64,000 nucleotides of DNA from Climacteris rufus (lineage: Eukaryota; Chordata; Aves; Passeriformes; Climacteridae), in assembly GCA_013398175.1 (NCBI GenBank), contig VZRZ01003873.1:124001-188000 (forward strand), read 5' to 3'. Under the pieces are notes generated by a model. That model worked only from the letters and a program-made list of their open reading frames with translations, searched no databases and had not been told where the DNA came from. Position numbers and translations under genes: made by a program. Below, one piece after another: positions 41,231 to 54,021 of this stretch (its first letter is position 1; each line of letters opens with the position of its first letter).

Positions 41231-42646
41231 TCCTTTAGAATAAATCAACAGCGTTGTTCTCATCTGTCCCTGAATGCTGGATTTTACAGAAACTGAGAAG
41301 CAGTAGACCAGTATCTCCCAGGGCTGCTTTTGGGAAAAACTCTGTGGCTGTTGAGGTAAGGCACTGCAGCCCTGGTGTGCACAGCAGCACCGTGCAGGAT
41401 GAGCCTTGCCCTGCTGGTGTTTCCCTCCTGCTGGGCTCTCCAGGTCACTCTGTACACACCCCTTACTTGTCAAATAAAATAAATGTTTTTGGTGCTGAGA
41501 GCACTGGTCACTGTCAAAGCAAAGATGGATGGCTTTCCAGGATGGATGGGCATCTTCTGGGAATTTATTTTAGAGGTTAGGGTGGGGTTTTTTTCATATT
41601 GGAGGAAGAAATTTATATCTTTTGACAGTAGTCTCCTGAGGGCCTCTTTCCTTTATTGATACTTCAGTGTTGTTCTTTGATGTAATAATCCTGCATTACA
41701 TAGGCTGTCACTCAGAAATGATGAAGTTGGGCTTTTGGTGTAGGGGAATTACCACCAAAGCTGAAAATAAAAGTAATTATTTAAATTTACAAGACAGAGA
41801 CAGCTATACCTTAACTTAGAGGAAGATGCTCCTCCACAGAACCATTCATGTTGAATATGAAAATTAGGCAGGAGCTTGGTTTCACAGAAATATAAACTGA
41901 CAGATTTTCTTTACACTTCATCCAGGCTATGTCATCAGCAAACTTTAAACGCACAAATACTTAAAAGTAGCCTTTTCATTGCATTATTTAAACTATACCT
42001 CAACCATGTCATGCTCTGTAGCAGTTTTCTGTTTGGGGAAAAAATCTCTTTGTAAATATGGGAGGACTGTTTTTGTTTTCCTTGAAACTTCATTTTAAAA
42101 TTCAGTAAGGATACCAAGACTACCAGACCACAGGATCTGAGTCTGGAGAATTTGTCTTGCTTTGTTCAAAAGATCAAATTTTAATATATGAGAGTAAAGC
42201 TTAGGCAAGAACTGGGCCGCAAAAATAGATAAATCAGCTTGGTTAAATCATCAGGGAAAGGAGAAACTGAACACTTAAATTGGTCATCCTAAGCCAACAT
42301 CCATCATGTGTAAGACCTTTGGAAAATAAGGTTAATTTAAATTTGACTTCTAAGTTGTTGCTGGAAGAATTCTTTCTCCATTTGCTTTAGTTCTGAGGAA
42401 CAGTGATTTTTAGACACTGAAAGACCAAGTCCTTGTGTAACGGGTAAACCACAGCACATCCTTCAGTGTATTTGAGGCTGAAGGAAATCCTGTGTACTGA
42501 ACACTTTGAGAGCTTGGTGGCACAGGGCTTGGGTTCCTTGTTTCTTTTCCCTGGCGCTCAGTTGGATACGCTGCTGCTGGAGAGAAATTTGGAAAACTGG
42601 AGCATGTTTCTGAAATTGTGAGCCTGGAGTCTGGAGCAAATTATTT

Positions 42647-42648
<2 letters not shown>

Positions 42649-42693
<45 letters not shown>
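42649..42693. repeat. (ATT)15 trinucleotide microsatellite
   Basis: Fifteen uninterrupted ATT units, preceded by a related imperfect start (TTATTTTC). On the minus strand they give an artificial poly-Asn or poly-Ile run in two overlapping open frames, which are not genes. Uninterrupted length suggests the locus is polymorphic. Confidence 0.97.
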
Positions 42694-44130
42694 GCTGCTT
42701 TGGAAAATCCACGATTTGGGAAATAGTAGAAGGTAGAAGTCCTGTTCAGAAACAAAGTATTTTCCTCCTCTCATTGGTGGCATATGGAATCTAAATAACA
42801 GTCAATTAATAAATGGAAACAATAACAGTGGCACTGTGGAATTCCATGTTTTAAAATTCAGCTAAACACAGGAAAGATCACATTTGACATACCTGCCTTT
42901 AGGTGGAAGGATTGTTGTGCTTGTTTTATAAATGCAAACAATTGATAAAGCATTGCAGGTTTGTTGACCAGTGCAGTGCACTAGAACACACAGACACTTG
43001 CTCTGGAAGGCACCGTCCTTGTTTTAGCCTGAGTTTATTTTGCAAGAAGTTACACCACTGGTGTCAAATTTGCAATGGTTTTGACTGCTGCAGCCATGTC
43101 TGTAGAAGAATGTCCCTTTTCTGTTCTTGCCTAAGGTACAACTGCATTTGTACTAGTCAAAAGAAGGAGGGACTTGCTTCAGGTAATGTCACTTCTGAAA
43201 AGATTTCTTCTCCTCTTACCTAAGAGACCTTGTTCAGTTTGGTCTCTGATAATCAGCAGTGCTCTTTTATTAGTTAATATTGAGATTATATTGCTGCCTG
43301 TGTTAATATACTTGTGGCACTTAATTTTACCATCTCCAGCTGGGGATGGGCTCCACTTTTAAATTGGTTTCCAAAGCTTCCAAAATATTCTGTGTTGCAT
43401 CCAGTGATCTGTGAGTGGTAATGTGTCATTTGGAATTCACAGTTCAAAATGCACACTTAGCATCTCAGGCTCACGATTTGCTGAAATGCTGATCTGACCA
43501 ATTCTGCTTTTCTGATATCCTCCTTGAAGCCCACAGTAAACATCCTAAGTGATGAATTTAACTATTAAAGGCACCCTGACCAATGTGACCTTGACAGAAT
43601 GCTTTTTCCTTTTAAAGGGATGATTAATAATGGCTTTGAATCGAATACTTGATGTATTTCAAGAGGAATAATGTTTTCCTTGGAAGAGTTTTCTTGTTGT
43701 AGGGTAAGATTGCATCTGACGCATCCAGCAACAATTCAGACCTGGAGCTGAATGTTGTGAAAAAACTCTGAAATGAGCCACCTTCTCACACCAGTTTCCT
43801 AGGAAACTTAATTTTATCGAATGTAAAGCCTTCTTTTGTTCCTGTGATATTTGAAAGTTTATTGAGATGCATCAATCAATAGGTTCAGTGTCTTGAGCAT
43901 AATTCTTTAAATTTGATTTGCAGTAATACATAGTATCTGTACCCCCAGACTTCCAGGAAACACAGTGGGCAGCTCTGTTCCTGCTACAGTAAGAATAGCA
44001 GCAAATGTATACGGCTGTAAGGCTTGGTCTTGAGTTCTTAAATATATTTCATAAGAATACTTCTGTCCATGTACAGTTTGAAATTATTTTGGTGCAGGGT
44101 CTTTCACTATCACTTGTATCCCTGGCAGGG

Positions 44131-44218
44131 GAGTCTGGGGTCCCTGGGGAGGAGAGGTAGTGAGGGCTGACTGGTGTGGGGGTGCAGCGGATCTGGGGTG
44201 AAGCTCACCCCCAGACTC
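44131..44218. repeat. 10-base inverted repeat flanking a G-rich segment
   Basis: GAGTCTGGGG at 44131-44140 is the exact reverse complement of CCCCAGACTC at 44209-44218, with a 68-base spacer that contains several GGGG runs. It may form a loose hairpin or G-rich structure. It is short enough to be chance. Confidence 0.6.
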
Positions 44219-46914
44219 TCATCCAGGTCACCTCTGTGCTCCAACCTTCTTTCCCTGGTTTGTAGACCTGGTCTTCGACACAGGTACTGATTATTAAAAC
44301 CAGTCAGTCCTGGACTCTGGCAGCAAAATTTACACTAGCAGTGTCTGAGTGGGTTTAAATTTCCACCTTGTCTCTGTCCATGAGGTCCCTGAGCTGATGT
44401 GGTGCCCTGCTATTCTGCACCCATCTTCCAGTGGCCGTGCTCTTGTGTCTTTTTCTACTCAAATACAAAAACTGGATTACGTTAGGCCATGTTCAGCATC
44501 TCTCCTGTAGCTTGCTCAGAGCTGATATCCCAAATCTTTTCTGAATAACACCGAAGAATTCCCCTGACTAATTCAGAGCCTGACTTTGAGTCCTTTGTGT
44601 AGTGTTGTGTGATTCAGATGTATGCTGCAAAAAGCCTGATCCCTTAGCTATTGTAGCAGTCATAGTTAAATAATATTAATCCTTGATTTTCTGTTTTCCC
44701 TTCAGAAATATTTGGTAGCTTGATCTCAGGGATTTTCTTAGAACTCAGATTAAAATATAAACTGGGACACAGGGATTTTCAAAAGGTAAAGCAGTTTTAA
44801 CTGTATTTTTAATGAAAAGATTGTATCCCCGGCATGAAACCAGAAGATATGTTGTGTGTTACATGAAGACTGGTCATTCAAAATAACGTCAACAAAACAA
44901 TCCAGCTGCCCCTTGAGACTTATACTTGATAATGCACAAGAGCAATTGAAAGTCTTCTCGTGGCATTCATTTTTAATTACTTCTGTGGTCCAAGGTCATA
45001 GATATAAGCCACTTGTCAGCCTGGATAGCTTCACCAAGATAAAGACTAGATTTATGGCATTATGCAGAATTCTGGGAAAAAACAAAGGTCACGTTTTTTG
45101 AATTTAAATGTTCAAAGTTAGCCTCTTAAATCCATCTTCAGACCCTTGGATAAACAGCCTGCTTTTCACGAGTGCCAGCAGTGGCTCTTTGTGCTGACTG
45201 TGCTGGAAGCAGCCCGTGCCCGGTGCATGTGTCACTCAGCAGCCCAGTCAGCTGCCTTTGGCCTTGCACGCCTCCTCTAGGCTCTGGTGTTAGTTTTGCC
45301 TTAACCAAAGTGGCCTCATTGTCAAGACTTTATATTATTATGAAAACAGTTCTTCATTTTGGATTGTTCAAGTTATGATGGGGATGAAGCCATAAGAAAT
45401 ACACGTGTCTGTCTTTTTCATGCAAAGTTGGCATGACCAAGTGGAACTTTTGTGATACAATGTTTTACATCCTAGTGGCAATTTTTCATAAAAATGATCT
45501 TAACCGTTCTTCACAGTGTGTTTTTTCAGGCCAGTAGCTAAACCTTAGTGTATAGTGGAATTTTCTTGCTTCTAGACTGAGACTTAAAACTGAAATTTTT
45601 TTTTTTGCTTTTAAGCAACAAAGTCTTTAGCAAAGACTTAGCTTCCGAGCTCCTGCTCTTTCAAGGGTGTGCTTGAATGTACAGACATAATAAAAATGCA
45701 CAGTCTTGAAATATAAACCACGAGAATTTCCTACATCATATTTGCATTATTTCCTTTGTTTAATAAAGTAACAGGTACCAGAAAGAATGCTCTGTGAGAG
45801 CCCATGATAGCTTGGGTTCCTAACACTCTCCTGTGAGTGCTCCTAGGAAGTTGTTCTAGAGGTGAAGCAAATCATCACTAAATCAATATAATTAAAACAG
45901 ACAAGGGCAGTGTGAGATTTGGGACATAACAGCACTTACATTAAGAAATCGCCAATTAAGTCTTTGGAAAGTAGCTGCAGAGGCACTAGGAATAATAATT
46001 CCTGAGAGTCTGGGGGAACATTTTCTATTCAAGGTCTTCATTTGAGGACTGGTGATGACTAGAAATATTGGTTCTGTCTGAATTGTTTGAGGCTCTTTCA
46101 TTTGCTTTCTGGAGGACTAAAAAAAGGATTAAAACACAGGACTTTGGGAATGTTTGCATATGTACCAGGGCTTTGGTTCAGATGAACTCAGATTAAGTGA
46201 AGGCAGAGCAATCAGACTCAGTAGAAGTAAGACAGTGTGGCTCCTTTATTTGCATGTTCCCACAGGCAAGTTTCATATATTTGTGGAACCAAAAGCTGAG
46301 AGAAGCCCAGGGGTGACTCTTAGGAATGATACCGTGTGTAACTGTGCACTGAAGTTGGTTTTTTTTGAGATCATATAGAGGATTCTGTAGGAATAATATT
46401 TTAAGAAAATAGTGTGCCTGTTTTTACCAGGTCGCTGATCTTCCAACTTGTGGGATGTGCCTATAAGGTTTTGAAAATCCGGAGCTGATGCTCTTCTAAA
46501 AATAAACAGATAAAAACAAATTCCTGAAATGTTATTGACAAAATCCAATCCATGTTTGTCAGGCTTGTCAGCTGTACTAACACTCTTTGATGTTGCTTTT
46601 ACCTCCTATGTTTGCTGAAGTAGGTGTTGCCCCCTGCAAATAACTATTGTTCTGGTTTCCTGGCTCACTTGCTTGAATATCCTCAGTTTTTGTTACACTT
46701 CTGGGTAAGAATGGGTGGATATGGATACAGGGACATAGTATTTTCATCTTTGCAGGTGAGCTGATAGCTCATCCCAGGACACTGCTGATCCGAACTGACT
46801 CTGATCACGCTCCACCACACAGTGTCAGACGTGTTGTTTCCCAGCCAGCAGCCTGTCAGTATTTTGGGACACAGTGGGCTGATGAAGGAGCAGCTTTGGT
46901 GGTCCTGCTGGTAG

Positions 46915-46930
46915 TGGTGGTGGTGGTGGT
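46915..46930. repeat. Short (TGG)5 tract
   Basis: Five TGG units plus one base, preceded by the imperfect CTGCTGGTAG. A minor simple repeat in intronic DNA. Confidence 0.85.
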
Positions 46931-49487
46931 TTTCATGTCAAGGCAGAGGGGTTTGGTCTGGGGTTGATTTTTACTTCAAGACCTAGCAGGCAAAGGGCTA
47001 AGCAGCAGAGTTAAATGGACAGGTAAGAATTCAGCATGAGTTTGGAATGTCAGTGCTTGTTACCTGTTAGAAACAAGAGCAACCATTTTAGTCTTTCACA
47101 GAGGAAATGTTCAAAAAATTATGATGGATGGTTTCATCTAGACAAACCTTCTCCCCCAAACTCCTTTAAATTGCAGCCACTTCAATGAATAAAACTCCTT
47201 GTTGGGGCATTAAACGACATGCCAGGTATTCCAACCTGTATATCCTACCAAGGATATGGTAAAGAATGTGCCTGGACACTAGAAAGGATTTTTCTGCTAG
47301 CTTTGATTGCTGTGATTGACTTCATGCTTAGATTGTGATAGGGCTTAAAGGACTGAACTAGAATTGGCCCCCATTGTGTTCAACATTGTCCAGACATAAA
47401 GTAAATAGCTCTTCCAGAGACGTAAATCTGAAAAATGAGAGCAAACAGGTCACTATGGATGAGTAATCAGACCTGAGCAAATAAACAACAAATACATGGA
47501 GGAGGAGGACGTGCTTGCTTTTTTCCAAGTCAGTAGCTGTGATGGGAACACAGCCAGTGAATTAATAGTTTGTGTGCAGTACAACAGAGGGACTTTTCAA
47601 CAAAGGATCAGGCTTTGGATAAAGAAAGTATATTTATGTGATTTTTCTCTCTGTTTTTCCCATTATGTCCACTCTTCTTGAAAACTAGTTAAATCTCTCC
47701 CCCTCTCCCAGTCACAGCATCACTCAACAAGCCAGGAAGGGACTGGGGGCAGCTCTCTGCCCTGTGTATGCCAGGGCAGCGTGGGCCAAGCTGCAAGTGC
47801 ATAGCAAGTGGTGATGTGGGAGTGAGAGCTGCAGAGCCATTCATAATCCATGTCTCTCTTCCCCATAATTATCTCCGCTACCCGAGAGAGTTGAGAACTC
47901 CCTTAAGCCTCCCTGCAAGTCATTTAGATTCTAATTGGGATTTAAAAACTCTTGAAACCTGAGTGGGTGGCTCAGTGCATTATTGCTGATGAATGTTACC
48001 CTGGGTGATGTGCCCAGCAGAACCACAGAGGACCTGCACTCGGTTTTCCAGTGAAGAGCTGTCCTTTTTGTTTTCAAGCACAGATTTGCTGTTTACCTCA
48101 GCTAATTAGGAACTGGCTTCATTCACAACAGAAATTCTGTTTATGGCACTATACCAAAATGTTAATTCAATTTTGTTATGTTGAATCCTTTCCCTTCTTA
48201 ATGTCTCTTTAAAATGGAGGCAATGAAGCTTGCTTTCTCCACTTAAATATTTTCTGTCTCCTTCCCACTCTGTGATTTATTCATCAAAGATTGGCTTAAC
48301 ACAGTTTCATTACCTACTCAGAAATGTCGTCATGAGGTCCTTAACTCTCTAGGCTTCGTTTTGAAGGACCATGTTCCTGGTTATTTTTTGTTTTGTTTTG
48401 TTTTTTTCTCCTCGTGAAGCTCATCCTAAGTGGTCATTGTTCCCCTGTTGCTAATTCAATGCCTGACTTCCCTCTTCCTGTTGAACTGGCCCACAACCAT
48501 AAGCAGAATGATGAGAGAGGGTCCATCAGCACAGTAAGAGCTGGAGAATTGCACTGCTGGGGCAGAAGTGGGATGACATCACTCTGATGGATTTTCCTGT
48601 GGCAGCTGCATAGGGAGCTCCGTCTATCAAGCATCTGATAAATGAAGCACATAATTGAGAACAGGACTGATGGAGGCTGCAGCACTACTGTGGCACATAT
48701 TTCTAAGGCAGACCAGGATTTAGCAGTCCCAAATGGGTGAAGGGGAGGGTCGAGGGGCTCTTCTCACGTGGCCAATATAGTCTGGGTTTGGTTGCCCACC
48801 CCATGCACCCCCTTCACTTGTTTATCATCTTAAATCTCTTGAAGTGCTTCCTTCAGCAGCTGCACTGCGCTTTCCTGTGGGCGCTGCACACAACCACAGC
48901 AATCTCTGCTCAGTGAGGCAGAGGGGATGATGTTGTTAGCTCTGAATTAATTTGCTCTGTGAGTGTAAATCAGGCTCCTACTGTTATTTTGGTGTATTAT
49001 TTTAAATGTAAATGCTGGAGAGACAAATGAAATGCGTGGATGTGGAAAAAGCACACTTGGAAGAGAGAATTCAAACACAGAAAAGTTCCCTTTGTCAATA
49101 TAATGTGCTTTTGATAAACTAGGGATGCTCTTGGCCTTCCAAGCTGTCTGTAATCATCATGGATTCCTATCCCAGCCTTACCCCTAAAAGCTGTAGACTG
49201 TCAGTCAAGTGAAAACAGATAACCAACATTTTGGGAAAATGCCTCTAGCCTGTTTTCCTTCAGTCCTGGGTCATTGTTCAGGCTTGTGACCCAGACACAC
49301 GTCTGGAGCTCCACATCAACAGAGAGCTGCTGGGGTTTATTCCAGCTGAGACATAAACCTCTGTGACTTTGAGAGAGCTCTGTTAAGAGGCTGTGCTAAA
49401 TTTGGGGCTGTAGTGTCCAGCTCCTCTGAGGAAACTGTTCTAGAAATTTATTCAGTGAGAATAATTTTCCAGTGAGAGGGTGGGATA

Positions 49488-49562
49488 ATTTTTCTTTCTT
49501 TTTTTTAATGGTGGCAGGTGTATGGTGTTTTATTTGGTTTTTTGTTTTTTCTTTTTTTTTTT
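49488..49562. repeat. T-rich low-complexity stretch
   Basis: Several T runs of 6-12 bases interspersed with single C, G or A residues. The minus-strand frame across it reads as a lysine-rich artefact. No element structure is visible. Confidence 0.75.
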
Positions 49563-52500
49563 CTGGTTGTTTATTTACCAGCAACTTGTGTTCACTAATT
49601 CCTGGCACTTGGAATGTATGAAGCAGGTCCGTCCTTTGAGAGAGGAGCAGAGAACAGATGTATTGAATGGTGTGACCTGTACTAGGTGACACCAGTCTTA
49701 ACTGACCTCTGGACTACAGTTAACATTTGTTTTCTGAGATCTTCAGTGGATCATCTTATCCCAGCTTCTTTTGGCTTGCCACCAGTTTGATGAACAACAC
49801 AAAACCTCATCTCTATATTTTCCCCTCCCTGCCATCTTGAAGATCAAGGCTGTCCCAGTGTAGCCCAGCTGGTTTGTTCTCCAGTGTCAGCTAGGCTTGA
49901 TTGTAAAAATGCTACCATACTGCCTCAAATTATCCCAACTTACCTGTAAGCAGGATGCAGTCACAGGCCACTAGCAGGGTGGCACTGAGTTGTACTTGGT
50001 GGCTTGTCTCTGCCTGTGGGCACAGAGTGCTTTTCTCTGTGAAGCCACAGAGCTCCAGTGGCTTTCTGAGGAGATGGAGAGCTCTGTAACTGTGTGCAGG
50101 TACCTGTTAGAGCTCCTTGGCATCACCTTTCAGCAAGGCAGGGGCACGAGCAGGGCCCAGCCAGCACCACTGCCTGCTCATACCTGCATTCCAAAGCCTG
50201 GAGGAAGGTGTAAGGGTGAACTCTTCCCTGGACCATCTTGATCAAGCTTCATTTGATTTGCGCAGAGCTCTTCCCTTCTGTTTTTGTGACTGTCCTTGAA
50301 TGTAGCCTAAGAGCTGCCTGCTCAGGCACTTGGTCACTGACCACCTCTGCCTGCTGCTGCTTTCAGTTCCATGTTTTCTGAGTTTTGCAGCTTCATATCC
50401 TCAAGATCTTTCTTCATGGAGTCAGGTCCTTGTCACCTTGTCTGTATGGATGCATAAAAAGAGTTTGTATGGCATTCTTTTGTGACCTACTCTTGCTAGA
50501 ACTATCTATCTGCTTTTGTACTGTAATGACATAAATCCTGAGCTTGGGCTAACAGCAGTATGATGCAGAGTTTTAATACTTGCACATGTTGGCTGTAGTA
50601 CTAAATGTTGGTGACATCCCCTCCCTCTGTTCCTGTGTATGGGATTTGTTGCCATATTTATGGAAATTTATCAGGACAGAGGTATAAAATATGGAGAAAT
50701 CTGCTTGAGTTAATTGATGCTTGCCTTTACTTTTTGACAGAATATTGTTCCTTGGTGTGGCCTGAATGCCGGGGACAGATAGGTCAGGTCAGTGTTTCAG
50801 AGAGGCATGGAGAGGCCAGTCATGACTGTACCAGTGGATTTCAGTGTTAAACAGAGATGAGCACTTGGAGCTGGCAGGAATGAAGCATCTGAATTAGCTA
50901 CTGTGCAGCTTAATGGTGGCTTGTCTACCCGGTGCTGTGCTGTTGAGGAGGTTGATAGACTATTTCAGCAATCTCTGCTAACTTGTCTTTTAAGATTTTT
51001 GTATAGTGCTTACTTTTTTTCTACTTGACCTACTTTATGCTTTGCATGTTAAGTCAGTTCCTACAGTAATAGCCTTCATTCTCCTATGTCCCTGATGTTT
51101 TTCTAGTGCATTGGGTCACCATTCCAGACTACTATTTTATTTATTTATTTGTGGTCATATCATTCATGTAACCTGCTTCATAGCAAATTCTTACTTTTCA
51201 TTAATTTAGTTCTTCCCTGCAGCATTAGTTTGGGAAAGTGTGTAATGGCTATCTTGGGCCATTCTTCCTCAAGGACTGAGAACTTGCTTATGCCTATCAA
51301 CTGTGGTTTTGGAGCAGTATGTCCATCAGGGCTTTTTTTTGCCAGGAAAACTAATCCCAAATGCAGTAGCAGGTCTTGAGACAGCAGAGAATTGATGAGC
51401 TTGGTAAGATCAGAGAGGAAAAACAGATCTCTAGTAAAAGCAAGCACAGCTTTCAAGGCACTTAGCAGAGGTATAGAGCATTTTAAGTAACACAGATAAA
51501 TACCTCCCTGGAGCTCTTGCTTTTTCATCTAAGCACAGATCAGAGAACAAATAGGAAAATGTGGGGGCAAAAAACAAAAGCTTTAAAGATGTCAATGAAC
51601 ATTTTTCAAGCTGAAAATTACTTTTAGCAGTGAAAATAGCAGAAGATGCATAAGGGAAAAGCAATGAAGCCATGTGGAAAATAAGGGAAAAGAACGTGAG
51701 CAGAGGGTTGCAAAGGAGTTTTGAATTAAGTGACTGCTGACTTCCTTCTTATAAATGATGTATTTTTATTTGTTCTTGAAAAACATCTCTAATTTGTTTC
51801 TGTGCTGCACTAACACACTGAAAGCTGTTCATTACTATGAGACAAAGGTTTTTCAGACAGTGCATTGAGCAAAAAGTGATACCTTAATGCTCTAAAATTT
51901 AAGTTTTAAAGTTCCACCCATGGTAACTCTGCATGAAATTATAATATCAGTGGTATTCCAGCTGCATTTGAGTTTGATATTAATGGACTAGGTCTTAGCC
52001 CCAGAACTGCTTTATATGCAGTCTATACTACTGGCACATATTCAGTGCAGAACTTCTGTAAAATGAACGATGTGATGTGTCAGAGCAAAGCTAGGGGAAT
52101 GCTTGCTTTTTTTGTGAAATGTCACTTAAAGTTGAATGGTTGGGTAGTTCCACACTTGCACAGAAAATTCTGCTTTAATCATAAGCTCATATGCACCTCC
52201 GTGTCCTGAATTGCCATCAATACCGAGTGGAGTCCCAGGTTCAGACAATGAATACATCTCTGCTGTGTTGTGCATATTTATTGAATTCAAAGCATAACCA
52301 AGCAAGTATTTCGTTTAAAAATAGCTCAGACTTGTCATTTTGATGTCAAGTTACTGCATTGAACTGATAGCTGCTATGTTGAATTTACACCTCACTTTTA
52401 TTGGAAGTGATCAGGTGGTGCAGCCTTAACACACTGAAAGTGTTGCCATGTACTGAAAGCATCAATGAGGACAAGCTTTGCAGGTCTGGCTGTAACCTCT

Positions 52501-53852
52501 GCCAGCACTTTATTCGGTATTAATGTGCAACTTTGGTTTCAGATAATAATAAGCTACTGAATCATTAGGTGCTTCTTTTTGACCCATTGGCACAAATAGG
52601 TGCATAAGATGCACTTGCATTATGAAGTGAAATGAGAGCTCAAGAGTTGGTTTGAGTCACTTCCTATCAAAGCTCTACAAGGTCAAAACCAAAAGATTTT
52701 TTCATCTGTTCTGCAAAATTTTGAGTGTAGCATCACGTACCTTGCACAGCCAAGACTATTGCCAGGAGTGCTGATAGTAATATCTGTTTCCACTTCATTC
52801 AGTTCTACTACTGCAGCCATATCAAGTCCATTGAACTAAAATTACCAGTTATATCAGCTGCTCTCTGCATCATGTTTGTGTAGGTACTTGCTTCTGCATA
52901 GAAATCTTCATGAAGCCCACTGCTTTGTCATGGAAACTGTCGCCCTAGCAGTTGCTGGTCCAGATGAATATGTCAGCAAGTGTTTTCTTTAATTGCTGGC
53001 ATTTTGGACAGATTTTTGAGAACAGAAAGTTTATGCTCAGTAACCAGTACAGGGATGGGATGGATGACACTACATGCCACATATTTGCTAATACGTCAAG
53101 GAGACCTTTTAGGAAAGAGTTCCTGCCTATGAAACAGATGAAGTGACACTTTCTTCAGTGCCAGCAGTATAAATGTCATATTTTTATTTCTCTTATGCTT
53201 ATATCTTGAGACTTCAGTGCTTGTTCTAGCTGTAGACTGTGAACCCGCCATTATCTGTAGCTGGTTTGGGGCTGTGCTGAGCAGAATGGCCCTCCTGTGG
53301 TAATAATAGATAACTGTGGAGCAAACGCCCTTTCAGGCAACAAAAAGAGTTCTTAAATGAGTGTGTGGACAAAGAGGAAGGTGAATATTTTCCCCAAGGG
53401 CTGAGACTTCCTTTGGCATGATAGGATTTGGTAAATAGTAATCCTCAAGGTGTGAAGTGGCAGACAAGAGCTGCTTGTTACCTATTCCAGTTTCCTGTCA
53501 ACACATCAATATCCTAATAAAATCACATTTGTGCCATCATTGCCCTGTGCCTTTTTTCAGACACCCTTTTCTTATTCTTACTTGATCTTTTCTTTACAAC
53601 ATGCAGGAGTTGTTGAATCTTTTAAAATCATATTTTCCAGTCTAGAAAAAGACACAATCATTTATGGTGGTAAAACATGAATGGAGAAAAATTCTCTGAA
53701 AAACAGGCATGAGGCTGGAATTTTGAAGTGAAATTGCCTATGTAGCTTCCTTGTCTTTTTACCCCAGTATGCTGCATTGTGTGTGTATATCCCTTGCCCC
53801 AATAATGTCCTGTCACTGGCGCGGTGCTGGGAGGCTCCTGTGCTCTACAGCG

Positions 53853-53875
53853 GTGCGTTTGTTTTGTCGTTGCAG
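53853..53875 (+). other. ARHGEF4: Splice acceptor of the ARHGEF4 exon
   Basis: A T-rich tract interrupted by a few G residues leads into TTGCAG, ending at 53875. The frame upstream stays open, but its translation stops resembling the family exactly at this AG, while the residues after it match Asef. That places the exon boundary here. The intron is phase 1. Confidence 0.85.
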
Positions 53876-54015
53876 TGATCGCCGACGGGGCGCTGGACAA
53901 GACGGCCCTGACGGACGACGTGGGGAGCGAGGAGGACCTGTACGAGGACTTCCGCAGCTCCAACCACCGCTACGGCCACCCCGGCGGCGGCGGCGAGCAG
54001 CTGGCCATCAACGAG
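53876..54015 (+). CDS. ARHGEF4: Internal coding exon of ARHGEF4 (Asef), APC-binding region
   Basis: ARHGEF4 is a guanine nucleotide exchange factor for Rac1 and Cdc42. The tumour suppressor APC binds it N-terminal to its SH3 domain and relieves autoinhibition, which promotes cell migration at the cortex. Seen here: the exon starts with the last two bases of a split codon (preceding intron phase 1), followed by 46 whole codons ending exactly at a GT donor (next intron phase 0). The peptide contains ADGALDKTAL, then an acidic block SEEDLYEDF (codons at 53926-53952), then HPGGGGEQLAINE. From memory, human Asef reads DGALD...VGSEEDLYDDL...HPGGGGEQLAINE, while SPATA13 has a diverged acidic block and a shorter glycine run, so ARHGEF4 is the better call. 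The exon carries about 19 CpGs in 140 bases and is strikingly GC-rich against its introns. The SH3, DH and PH exons are expected beyond the right edge. This is a partial gene: one exon only. Confidence 0.9.
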
Positions 54016-54021
54016 GTACCT
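54013..54021 (+). other. ARHGEF4: Splice donor of the ARHGEF4 exon
   Basis: GAG|GTACCT: the exon ends with a complete Glu codon (the E of LAINE) and the intron opens with GT at 54016. In Asef proteins the next residues begin the run into the SH3 domain (LISDG...). They are not encoded directly downstream, which supports a real splice site with phase 0. Confidence 0.85.

Larger units (their letters stand above)
37151..53852 (+). other. ARHGEF4: Intronic DNA leading to the ARHGEF4 exon
   Basis: No exon recognised. I looked for the N-terminal Asef segments of the short and long human isoforms, as I remember them, and found no matching frame. Simple repeats lie at 42.65, 46.9 and 49.5 kb. The 51.95-52.76 kb part has the even, repeat-free texture of conserved non-coding DNA, without proof. 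Confidence 0.65.

Noticed and set aside
42463..42783. Minus-strand frames with a poly-Asn or poly-Ile run
   Set aside because: Produced entirely by the (ATT)15 microsatellite.
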